A DNA stretch of 64,000 bases, from assembly GCA_000499405.2 (NCBI GenBank), contig HG738140.1:9265560-9329559 (forward strand). The letters run 5' to 3'. Position numbers and translations under genes: made by a program. Shown here piece after piece: positions 13,482 through 24,800 of the stretch. Within the stretch, counting starts at the first letter, position 1. Each line of letters begins with the position of its first letter. Under the pieces are notes generated by a model. That model searched no databases and was not told the origin of the DNA. It saw only the letters and a program-made list of their open reading frames with translations. This DNA comes from Onchocerca volvulus. Its lineage: Eukaryota; Nematoda; Chromadorea; Rhabditida; Onchocercidae.

Positions 13482-15112
13482 AGTGTCATTTTAATTAAAT
13501 AAACTCTTTTTCTGATCAATGCTCATTTTCGTTTATTCAAGAAACCTTATCTGAATTGAATCTAACACTCATGGATATAAGTGCTTAGAGATTATGAAAG
13601 TTGATAGAAACTGTTTCAAAACAATTAAAGAAAGTGATATTAAATATATTATTCGACAAAATTATATATTAACTTATTTTAGATATAATCAAATTTTGAG
13701 GAAATTATATTTTTCTAGCTGAATTCTATTCTCGATACAAATATCCATAGCTGATCAAAAATTAAACTTGTTGCTAGATATTCTTTCCTTTTAACGCTCT
13801 TTTATATATTTCGAAAAAGATATTCTTGAAGCCTAAGCGGATTTTCTCAAAATATCATATTCTCTAGAAATGATCTACGCGGGAAAAGTTTTCAAATGAT
13901 ATGAATTAATATCCCACTTTATCTCCGATGAATCGCTGTTCCCTTCGTTGAAGTATGTTGAATTTGTTTCCAGTAACGATGATTTATTAAATGAGGTATC
14001 ATGCTAATAATCTTTAATGCGAAAAGTATTTTATTTCAAAAAATTTCATTTTATTGATCTTTTCGATTAGATTTTTTTAATATTATTTATAACATATTAA
14101 AAGGTGGAAAATTAAGTTCCTATCAATGCTGATTTATTTAAATTGATCAAGTTTCGACAAATCCTAATGTAATCTTCGAATTGTTCTCACCAAATTCAGT
14201 TGCAGTTGCGTGATGCATGAGTCTAAAATGTTGATAAAAAATATGCGTTGGAGAAATTCTTTTTTTGAATAATCTGAAAAGCGACATAAAATTATCATCA
14301 ATTAACATTCATTTTTTTACAAATTAGATGGATAGACGAAAATTTCTTTGTATGTTTTCAGAAGAAAATGGTCATGATCGAAAAGAATCAAGGGTTTGAA
14401 AATTCTGGAGATAAAATTATGCATCCTACGTGATATAACATGCATTAGGAAGTTTTTCGCGCTATTTGGAGATCATGACCACTTTTTCTGATATAAGCCG
14501 ATACAATTCTCATATCAAGTCTAAATATGAAATTGAAAGATTTTAGAATTTAATGGAAGTAGCGGTGAATTTTGCCGTTTCTGAGTTGTATTTGCAGAAA
14601 ACAAGGCTTTATGTTTAATATTGCTTCTCTCTCTTTTAAAAATAACGTTGCGTTGTTTCCAAGTGAAAAAAATTTATTCAGTAGTAAATGTTTGCATTTT
14701 AATTTGATTTTGCTGTTTACTCGATTAATCGATTATTCACTGATTTACAAAATATAGGCCAGATTTCAGGGTGTTGTGTATGAAATTTATGCTTCTTGTA
14801 ATTAATTTCTAGTCTGTAATTAATTTCTTGTAGTGTTTACTGGAAATAGAAATGACTTCAAAGGAATGATTATAAAAACTTCGGAAGAGTAATAGTAGAG
14901 AGGAACGGAAGATATGAACGAACGAGCATCAAGAACATTTCTTGCAAGCCACACGTACCACGCGTGCATGCACTAATATTTGTTGTCAATGCCTTTTTTT
15001 TTAATTAATTTTTTCTCATCATCACCATCATATTTAAATCGTTTTTATTCCCATTTTCACCAAAAATCGAGCAGTGTACACTGAATTAATGATTCTGTAC
15101 CCTGTACCCCTT

Positions 15113-15133
15113 CCCCCCCCCCCCCCCCCCCCC
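15113..15133. repeat. Poly-C tract of 21 bases
   Basis: An unbroken run of 21 C followed by ACTCCCCG. It is conspicuous in a genome this AT-rich and lies about 90 bp upstream of the candidate untranslated exon at 15220. Confidence 0.9.
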
Positions 15134-15219
15134 ACTCCCCGTATCGTCGCCGCCGTTAATCTTCATTAATGTTCCGAATTCATTTCGATAAATTTATTAA
15201 ATTTTGCCATTTCTTTCAG

Positions 15220-15269
15220 AATTGTGCCCGGAATCAACAGTAATCAAGCTTTCTTCTGAAATCCTTGAG
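15220..15269 (+). other. Candidate 50-bp untranslated exon of the zinc-finger gene
   Basis: A near-ideal nematode acceptor (polypyrimidine then TTTCTTTCAG) ends at 15219 and a donor (TTGAG then GTAAAT) begins at 15270. The 50 bp between are more GC-balanced than the flanks. The first coding exon of the zinc-finger gene also has an acceptor (ATTGCAG, ending at 17627) just before its start codon and an in-frame stop between the two, so an upstream untranslated exon or a spliced leader is expected. Joining this exon to 17628 gives an untranslated leader. This is inference from splice signals only. Confidence 0.35.
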
Positions 15270-16899
15270 GTAAATATTGTAACTAAATTATTCTGGAAAA
15301 TTAAAAAAAAAAATCATAATAAACTTCAACTATATCATTACATTCAAATCAGTTTAAATTTTTATTTACAATCCTAAACTAAACGATGCAGCATGTTCTG
15401 TTGTTATTTTATCGCTTCAATTTATAATAATCCTGCACTTTTTCTCTTAACTAAAGTTATTTCTTTCAAATTCGAGGAAAATGAACTTTTTAATTGGCTC
15501 CCTTACATCCTATTTGTAATATTTAATATTTATAATTTCTCACTGTCTTCTGCTCTAACACGAAATTTATATATTATAAATCACTGAAACTGGTAGATCA
15601 TTGAACAGGATGTATCGCATGGTTAAATCTAGGCAAAATACTCTGTTACATCTATCGTTTCTAAATGCCTGAAATCTGTTCTGTTGCTGCCTGAAATCAA
15701 ATTTTTTTTTGCAGTCATCAATTTCTTTTTCAGTTATTATTCCAGAAATAATAAAATTAGATCTTTTAGTATCTATTTTTTCATCATCTATATCCTGGCT
15801 TCTCCAAGAGTTAACTCACAACATTGAGCTATCTGGTTAAAAGTTAGATTCTAACAAATCTTGATACCATCTGTGTATCGGCTGTTTGACCCTTGAACTT
15901 GTTATACTTTTCGATTCTTTTTAGATTCGAATTTTCAAAAAGATATATCGTGTAAGAATTTAATGGTTGTTAAAATGGTCATTCTTAATTCTTTTTGGGC
16001 AATAGAATTTGCATTATTCACTTTTCAACTGTCTGAGAAACAGTAATTCTTAGAGTACATCTGAAGCAAACTAAAAAAATTGATCCATTTCGTTTTTATT
16101 GTCGCCTTATTTAAGAGGCACTGTCAGCTTTCCATATTGGTTATAGCACAGCCAGCACTCCGGCTGCCTATTTTATTTCACTTATGATCAGCTTCACAAC
16201 TGCTTTTAACTCATTTGAATATCTCAAGAAGTCGAGTTGAGTTACTGATATTGATGTTCCGGCCGGCTATTAACTGCTTTTAACAGGTCCCACTGACCGT
16301 TTTAGACTGATCTCTGATTTCCAGCCAAGTTAACTCATAACTCATCTCGATAACCCTATCCATTCCTACCACACCTCACCCTTGCCCCATCCCATCTTGA
16401 GATTTGCATGCAATGGATGGTGTGTATATGGAATGGATGTATGTACGTGCATGGATGGAAGTCAAAAATGCACGTAATTAGGGGATTGTTGTCTGGTAAG
16501 GTGTGGATAATACTGATGGAAGATAGAGGAGTGTTGAATTAAAGGCATTAGGAAGGATGGGAAAGGTCATGGATGGCTGTCTCGATCGCTTTTTTCGGGA
16601 TTACGTGATAAGTTACGGTATTTTCGCCCATGGTTGAAATGAGTAAATGGCGGTACGTTAATTGTGGATGCGTGCATTTTGTTCCTTTTTCATGAATGAA
16701 GCATTCCCGCATTTTCTGCCAGCAAGAATCGAAGAAATGCTCGTTGATGATGACATCAAGTTTCTATCTTCAAGCAGCCGATTGCTATTTCCCACTTATT
16801 TTCCTTTTTATTGTACTGATCATTTCCATATTACACTGTTCATTTGTCATTTGCATTTTTTTACTTTCTTCTTTTTTCAAAAATCGTTTTTTTTTTCTC

Positions 16900-16992
<93 letters not shown>

Positions 16993-17627
16993 CCAACAAG
17001 GCAGAACTTTTTCCCACTCTCCTCCTTCTCCTTACTCTCTTGAGAGAATAGTTCAGTCTAAAATTTAACTTATCATCATTCCGTATTCAGTATATTATTA
17101 TAAGGAGATTTCTGGCGGGATGAGACCTTTCTTGAATTTGTTTGCATTTTGAATAATGAGAAAATTGATACGCGATGATATCAGTATTCTCAGATAAGCC
17201 TGTAAGCTACAACTATAAGAAGGTGAAGACAGAACTACTTAGACTTTTCATGTTTTCAAGTGACCGTTTACACGATAGCAGCAAATGCGTCGGAGGCTTG
17301 CTATGTTATCTAGGAAATGAAATAATAGTGAGATAGAGTTGTATATGTTATCGGTACGGAAAGGGTGCTGTTTGACCCTTATTATTTGTGTTACTTTGAT
17401 TATTGCTTTCCATACAACGAATCCATTTCGAGTTCTTTTTCAAAAATTTCCTCGTGCGACTTTTCATTGTTGATTTTGAGTCGAGAATACTAAGTATACC
17501 GTGACACTTTTCTACATCATTTCATTTACGGCCAGTGCTGTTGACTATCGGTTCTAGAAAACAAGAAATTGAAATCCTTATTGATATTTTATTTCTGAGA
17601 TTTGTGGACTTTATGGGGAAATTGCAG
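15270..17627. other. Non-coding region upstream of the zinc-finger gene
   Basis: No exon-like segment with coding potential was seen. The stretch holds a very long T tract (separate entry) and, at about 16130-16440, a somewhat GC-richer block with GCCGGCTATTAACTGC-type sequence. If the 15220 exon is real, this is the first intron of the zinc-finger gene. Confidence 0.4.
16901..16988. repeat. Giant T tract: T32-A6-T50
   Basis: A run of 32 T, six A and 50 T, preceded by further T-rich sequence from about 16860. The Phe-rich open frames over it are artefacts of the tract. Such a run is also a common place for assembly length errors. Confidence 0.95.
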
Positions 17628-17641
17628 AGTAGAAGCGTCAC

Positions 17642-20600
17642 ATGATGATGCCATCAAGTTTGAGTGGCGATAGTGAAAATGCGAAACATCATCAGCAGCT
17701 TGTGCAATCTGCTTCTATGCTGCCTTCACCTTACAGTTTTTTGCCATCAGTTTTTGGCAATGCGCAGTTGGACATGCCATTATTCCGACCTCCCGAATCG
17801 GTATATTTCCATCTGTGAAATTTGTTTGAAAATAGGAAAATGTGCATAAAGCGAAGCAGACTTAGTGCAAATCTCTTTTCAGAATTTGGGAGTAATGTAT
17901 CTAAGCCAGTTAGCCGCAGCAGCAGCTCTGAATCAGGGTCAGAATGGTAGCAACGGTAGCACCACAAATGAACAGCAAGAGGAAACCATTGGTGAAAATA
18001 ATAGAACAGAAGTGACAGCGTCAACTTCATCTGAAATAGCGACCTCGTCATGTGGGGCCGAATCACCGCTATCACCCAAGCCATTTGGTACTGTGGAACG
18101 GGAAGTAAAATTTGCAAACGAAAGAAACTCTGTAGATAATGCGGCGTTGAGGTTCTGAGTTTCACTGAGATTCCTTTAAAATCTTCATTGTGTTACAGTC
18201 AGAAAAGATCTGACAAGATTTCTAGTTTAACAAAAAAAATTTTAACTTGAATTGATTCAATTTCAGCCCAACAAAAGTAAGTACTGAAGATATGGTTGTG
18301 GCAGAGAACGAAAATTTGCAGCCTTCATCAGCATCGGAGTTACAGCAACTTGACCTTTCCAAATGGATCTCAGATTTTTTTCCAGGACTGCCAAATAATG
18401 TCTCTGCACTGTAAGTTTTCAAAAATTGATATAGTTCAGAAATATTTTATGCACATTTTCACAACTGGAATTCCAGAAATATGGCTGCTTTAACTCAACG
18501 AATGCCGCCGATGCTCGAGCAGATGCAGCTAATGAATCAGTATTTTTCTCCTGGATCAGTTGAAGATTCTCTCCGAGTTCTAGCAGCACTTGGTAATACC
18601 AATGGTTCTGCGGGTACGGTTCCATCAGCAAATTGCAGCCCAGGCTCAATCCTCAATTCACCATTTGCTAGTAGTGCTGGGCATTCGAAGGTAAATCCGT
18701 ACTGCTTTCATTCAATCGGAATTTCTTCCTCTATTAAAACGAAAATGCAGGGTTGCTCATTCCAATTGAAAGTCATTTGTGACCTGTTTGAACTGCTGAG
18801 CGACACTCCAAAGGAACCCTGTTCTTCACTTTCCAGGATACCTATTGCGAGATATGTGACAAGAATTTTTGCAATCGCTATTTTCTTCGAACACATAAGT
18901 GGAAAAAACATGGCATTCCATTTCCGGGCAAATACTCGCCATTTGAATGCAATGTAACATCACTAGCGTCACGTTAGTTAGTCTTGTACTTAAACTACAA
19001 GTCGGTGCATCATAATTGCTCAAGCATGCAAAATGAATGTGTACAAACTGAATTTTGAATGAACTGAAAGCAGTTCGGTAATCAAGATGCGTCTCTTTTC
19101 TCACTTTGATATTTGTTGAATTGAGGATTGGGTCTTATTATCTGTCAAAATTTGGATCTTTTTGGATTATTCGTTTCTGTTTGTAATCTAAATAAATATT
19201 TTAGCAACGGTTTCACAAAACCTTTCTCTGGATTTGCCAACTACCTCGACAGGGATGAACCTTAGTCCAGCTGAGTTGATTGCTGCACTTTGCAATCAGA
19301 ATGTACTGGAAGCTTCACAGATATCTCCTTCAAAAACAACTTTATCTCAACCGACTTCTGTTATTGTCAATTGCTTATCTAGTACAGACTCATCACCGAT
19401 TAAACGAGCGAGAATGACTGATGAAGGAAATAAAGAAGATGAGCTAGTCGGTGCAGTTAGGTAAAATTTTTTATTCAGGTATCCACCTTCCGTAATCGTT
19501 ATTTTTATTTATTGAATGGGTAATCGCAAACATATAATTATAGATCAGACAGTGTCAAAATTGACGAAGAAGCACTTGCAAGCGTCGCAAGTCAGCTACC
19601 AAATACGGGTGATTTATTCGCCATGATCGCTCGTCAAGCTCAGGAGAATGCTATTGCGCAGGAATTGTTGTCATCATTAAAAGCCGAAGGGATACAAGCG
19701 CAACAGCAGTCGTAAGCTATTTGTTCATTTTTATTATTGTTAATTAATATGGCACTTATGAAGTGTGTTCAATTGTATTTCTTACTTGCATTTCTGAAAT
19801 TCCCGCTGAAATCAAACTTCTTTTTAGATCACCATTAAAACATTCATCTGCCAATAAAGAAGCATGCGAAATGTGCGGACAGGAATGCGAGAGCCGAGCG
19901 ACTCTGCAACATCATTTATTATTGCAGCATAATATCTTGAACAGTTTTCTTAATTCATTTAATTTACTTTCTCCGTTGGGTCAGCTACAGTCACAGCAGC
20001 AATCACAGAAACAGCAGAATAATCAGGGTAATGATGCGGACCGAACTCGTAATTCGATGGCTGTGCCAGGAATGGTTACATCTCCCATCAGTGTTGTATG
20101 TTTTTATTTTTGCTTTTTTTTTTTACTTTTATTTTTTGTTTTCTTTTTTTTCTGTTAAAATTCAGTAGATTTAATATCTTTAGTAATTATGATATTTTCT
20201 TCCATCGAATTTTTGACTTTTCATATTCACTAACGAGAAAAAACACTTCAGTCAAGACAGCCGAAAAAGCAGTATACAACAACGGGCAAGAATTACTGTG
20301 ATGTTTGCAACAAGGAAGTATGCAACAAATATTTCCTTCGAACACATATGCTCAAAATGCATGGTATTGTCATTGATGAGCATAAAACAGTCATTGCAAA
20401 TATCGATACTTTGGAGAAGGAGAAATCCGGCACGATTGCTTTTCGGTATTTGTTATAAGTAAAATTCAATAACTAATAACAATTGGTGCATTAGTTTTCC
20501 AAATATTATCGAAATTATATAAGATAACTAAAAAAGCTGGAAATTACTATTACTTTTTAAAAGAGAAATGTAACTGAGAATCAGGCTGGAAGCTTTTGCT

Positions 20601-23600
20601 TTAAATCTGGGCACATATCATCTGTTGCCGAAAGATCAGATTTATTGCTTTTCTTTCAGCTGCGATATTTGTAACACAAACGTAGGACAAACTCGTGAAT
20701 CTTTGAAGCAACACAAACAGGAAATTCATAATGTGGTGTCATTACCTACATCACGTGGTCATCGTGGATCTCTCAGTTCTACCTCAAGTATCACTAGCAC
20801 TTCGACTCTCAGTCAATCTCTCAAAATTGCAGATCAAAGTGGAAATCATATTGAGTAAATTTTTTTCTTATTAATTTTAGATTGTGTCAGGAAAGTGGGA
20901 TAGTTAATCATTCTTTCCACTTTCATGAGGTAAACTTTTTTCAAGATAAACGTTCCACTTTCATGAGGTAAACTTTTTTCAAGATAATTTGAAAGAACTG
21001 GTATTCGAGACAATAATGACGGATTCTCCGTGTTATGTGGTAGGTTAAATAGTGATTCGGCAGAAGCAATGCCTCGTATTGGAAAAAGAAGAAACGAAAA
21101 TATGTTCTCTCTTCCTGAATATATTTTTGAAATGTTGAAGAATTTTCTTTGACAATCATCAGTTGAAGAGAACAGATGAAGTACATTTGTCAGCAAAATC
21201 GATCGCGGCGGTCGTGAAGCGAATGTGGCATGCGCTGTTGCTGTTGCCGGTGTCTGTATAGTGTATAGTGGAGTAAGAGAGGAAGACGTCCCGTTCTTTT
21301 TTCTGGAAAATTTTGCAGAAAGAGATTCACATTTTTCGTTCCGATTACCCCTTTGAGCTATACTCTGCTATTGCTACTGCCTGTACCCTGTCCTTTTTGC
21401 TTAAAGTATTTGTATGCTTCGACTTATTCCTATTAGTTTGTTTCTCACTGATTTAATTTGACTCAAATTAGTGTTAAAAATGCAGCGTTATTCGGCCCGT
21501 TTTTTAGAAGATTTGAAAATTGCATTTGAAAGAGCATTTGCCCTTCAGACAAACCTAATCGGGTAAGCTTCAGGAACTTGTATATTTTGTCAGGAGCAAA
21601 ATTATTAAATTAAAAATTCATAGCGCATCCTTTTTTCATCTTTGACAAAAAAAGGAACATTATAAATTTGTTCTGTGGAGCAGAATCATAATAAAGACTG
21701 CTTTCTAATTTTGATATAAGAACACTAGATTTTGGAAAAGAAATTGGTAACTGGGTTTTTGGAAATTATATATATTTTCTTTAGTCAGCTGCGATGTCCA
21801 CTTTGTGATGGACGAACCATTGGTGTAGTAGCCATGCAGAAACATCTTAGCGAAAAACACAAAATGGATATGAACGTGGGAGCTTTAGAGGGTTTCTTAA
21901 AGGTAAACAACGCTTTTCCTTAGTTTGAGTGATTAACTAATGGTATTTCTTCAAAAAATTCAGTTATAATTTTCTACGATGAATCTTATACGAATTTTAT
22001 CTTGAGAAATAATCATGGTTTTTTGACATTCTGAAGTTATTGTTTTAATCGTATTTATAGAGTACATGATTTGTTAATCAATAATAATAATAAATGAATG
22101 AGTAATTTTTGTTCGCAATATATTTTTGAACTACGATCAAACTTGCCTGTCTTGAGGATGCTTATGAGATTAAAACTGGACAAAGTGCTGCAACGCTAAG
22201 TGGATCTCTTGCAACGGACCTGCAACAGCAAATGACAACAGAGCGAGATGAATTCACTTGTACTCATTGTGCAGATATATTCAACGATCAAATTCAATTT
22301 CAGCTGCATATGATCCATAATCATCCACTGGTTATTCGTAGTCCAGGTTTGTTATTTATTGTAATGATATGTAAATAATGAAATGAGATCTAAATTACAC
22401 ACTGAAAAGATCGAAGCAAAGATTGTTGCTTTAATACTTTAATAGTCGCTCTTGTGATCCCTGAATTACTGGATAATTTTATGCTTTCAGTGCTTAGCTT
22501 AGCTATATTTATAATGTTTGCTGATTTTGGATATGTTAATTATGCTTTTGTTCTAAGTTCATTTAAATTATTAAATCGAACGAAAGAGAAATTATATCGA
22601 GTTCTTTGTGGCCTCTTGAAATCAGATACATTTTTTACGTCAGGAAATAAAACATTTCGTGTAATTATTTTTGGTTTCTTAAGAAGAAACGGGTTCTGCT
22701 GCAATAACAACGCATAATATGGATCCACTCTGTATGCAGTATAGTTTACAGTCCTCTAGTATGGCCGATTCTTGGACTGATTCAGAGGAGAAACCCACAA
22801 ATAAAAGCATAGAAGACATGAAAGAAGACGAAGACGATGAGCGCCAAGTAGCTTCTCAGAAATTTGTGAGTGATCGATTTTGCTACGAAACAATGCTTAC
22901 TTTTTGACAAATCGTTTTTGCACATCATTTTTCATTCTGTATATAAAATTTTAATCAGTTTTCGATAAATGCTGAATTCCTGGGCTTTTTTCTTACAGGA
23001 ATTTCACTGGGATTTCAAGTGTCCTAGTAGTTTGGGGATTTAGCCACTCTCGCAAGAGTAGAATCTGGAATTTTCGAAATATTTCCTTATAGCATATTGT
23101 TTATGAATATTATTCATTTTTATTATACAGAGCATCAGTATGCGCTCCTACGCTAGCTTGATCAGCGGGGGAATAACATTTAAATTTTTTAACGTTTAGT
23201 TTGCCACTGACTAGCGTGAAGATCTAAGCAGTTTCGGTATTGGGATCAAATATTGAAATTTATTAATTGAGACTCGGCGTGGGTCGAAATTATCTACGAT
23301 TACTTTTCCGTTTCTGGAAATCCCGTCTTATATAATCGTAACTTGTTCACTGAGAAAATATGCATGATTAATTTCAGCGAAAATTTTTTGATTGTCCCAT
23401 ATCATGGTGTTCACGACGATATCGTAATCCTATCATAATGAGCAAGCATGTTTCTATTGTGCATCAATGGAGATTAAAATTTTCAGCGAAGAATGGAAAG
23501 AATAAATCTCGTGGTATTATTGCACCTCGTAAGTTATTGTTGCGTAGCTTTATGTAAACGTCACTGAAGCGAAGTATTAAGAGAAGATTTTTAAAAATTG

Positions 23601-24800
23601 CAGATCATAATTTTATGAGATGTTTGAGTCATGAGACAGTTGTCATATTGAAATAGTAGGTTTTATGAGCATTTTATCTCTGTCTTTCAGCAATTAAAAA
23701 TTTGGGTAGACTTTTCCATTAATCACGATTTGTAATCCATCATTTTATTATACTTATTTTGCTATACTTCTCCCCTCCTTTTCGCCATATATTTGTTGCA
23801 TATCAGTGAAAATATATCAAAAAGAAAAAAAAAGTGCTTTTTGTGAGCATTTCTTTTTTTCGAGACTTAACTCCTGCAATAGATTTTAATTCAATTCTTA
23901 ACTCCCTAACTCCTCTTTTTGCAGAGAAGAAGTAGATTACATTCTACAAATATTATTAGATCTAACAAATATCAGGTAAATTATGGAAGAAGCGTTACAT
24001 TTGCTTGTTCGAAGGCTGCAAATATCGCTTTTGGTCGCGGACTGATTGTGAAAGACATCTTTTGTGCCACGTTGGTAAAGCGGTATCGAAAGAATCAGTA
24101 GTGAATGGTGCGACAGAAAACGGAAGAAATCAAGATATTAATAAATTGATTGGAGTGAGAGAAGGAAGAATAATGGTAAATGTGAAAAATGATAACAACC
24201 GAAAAGAACAGGAACGAAATACTCATACTGTTAGTCATCGTTTGATTATAACTGGAATTCAAATTTTAATCCGTAAATACTGCGAGGATTTCGATTGATC
24301 AAATATTGGTTCTTTTGAATAGAATAACTGTTTTTTTGGCATGACCTTTCAAGTGGTAATCCTTGAACTATAAGGCCCTTACAGCTATAAGGCACTCAGA
24401 ATATTGTTTAATATAATATGATTTTCAAAAAATAATTGTAAATTTATTTCTAGAGAGTGATCAACTGAAACTTTGTGCAATTGTCTTGCTGCTAAATTTT
24501 ACGAAGCAGGAAATTTATTTTGTATTTTTCTAGCCAAATTCGCCAGATTCGGATGCGATGCCAGAAGGACATGGACAATCATCTGGAAGTAGAAAACCTT
24601 ATACGGTTCAAACATTTTTGGTGAGAGAACAAGCATTTCAACCATCTTCCTCAGCAAATGGTGCAACAACAGGAGTAGGAGTTGTTTTTGATGAGATGGT
24701 TGCACATCTACCAGTGCGAAATACAGTGAAAGAAATGGTACGAGTGAATGTGGAACTAATACCAGCATCTCTACAAGTCTCACCAATCTTGCACTTATGA
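17642..24800 (+). CDS. Multi-C2H2 zinc-finger protein, likely transcription regulator
   Basis: Sixteen exons give 3111 coding bases (1036 aa plus stop) with consistent phases: 17642-17800, 17883-18151, 18267-18410, 18477-18690, 18837-18972, 19205-19460, 19544-19711, 19828-20095, 20252-20445, 20660-20854, 21785-21902, 22157-22346, 22684-22865, 23378-23528, 23976-24175, 24534-24800. The start is the first of three tandem ATGs, just after an in-frame TAG. Residues 1-260 are Ser/Gln/Ala-rich and disordered-looking. Eight C2H2-like fingers begin near residues 266, 462, 554, 604, 672, 742, 837 and 891. Fingers 1 and 3 share the unusual core CN.YFLRTH followed by KKHGI or KMHGI. Fingers 7 and 8 have C-x4-C spacing. 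Fingers are separated by Gln/Ser-rich linkers, not TGEKP linkers, so they may bind DNA singly or bind protein. The tail contains PYTVQTFLVRE. The layout recalls worm neuronal regulators such as SYD-9, but orthology is not established. Weakest junction: the acceptor at 22156 (CTTGAG). A possible AATAAA lies at 25090. Confidence 0.85.
20915..20987. repeat. Tandem duplication, 38-bp period, inside an intron
   Basis: A 35-bp segment beginning TTCCACTTTCATGAGGTAAA occurs at 20915-20949 and, identically, at 20953-20987. It lies in intron 10 of the zinc-finger gene, about 60 bp after the donor. Each copy contains a GAGGTAAAC that looks like a splice donor. Confidence 0.9.
21480..21562 (+). CDS. Candidate alternative first exon of the zinc-finger gene
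   Basis: An ATG at 21480 opens 83 bases encoding MQRYSARFLEDLKIAFERAF and seven further residues, ending in a strong donor (GG then GTAAGC). Its two leftover bases join in phase to the exon at 21785, giving a 396-aa product with only fingers 5-8 and the shared C-terminus (1191 coding bases, a multiple of three). It cannot be a normal internal exon, because the preceding exon leaves two bases and reading it in that phase hits TAG. About 280 bp upstream (21190-21480) is GC-richer than its surroundings and could be an internal promoter. Transcript evidence is lacking. Confidence 0.5.
22999..23042 (+). CDS. Possible alternative terminal exon of the zinc-finger gene
   Basis: After a good acceptor (TTTTTTCTTACAG) the phase-0 reading gives EFHWDFKCPSSLGI and then TAG. 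Joined to the exon ending at 22865, it would stop the protein after finger 6 and remove fingers 7 and 8. The main model skips it and splices to 23378, which restores two more fingers. Either a real short isoform or a chance acceptor. Confidence 0.3.

Noticed and set aside
16662..17043. Two overlapping Phe-rich open frames of 90 and 115 codons
   Set aside because: Most of each is the homopolymer T tract; no real protein signal.
17731..18165. 144-codon open frame on the minus strand
   Set aside because: It is antisense to exons 1-2 of the zinc-finger gene, which have consistent phases and splice sites; the frame has no motif of its own.
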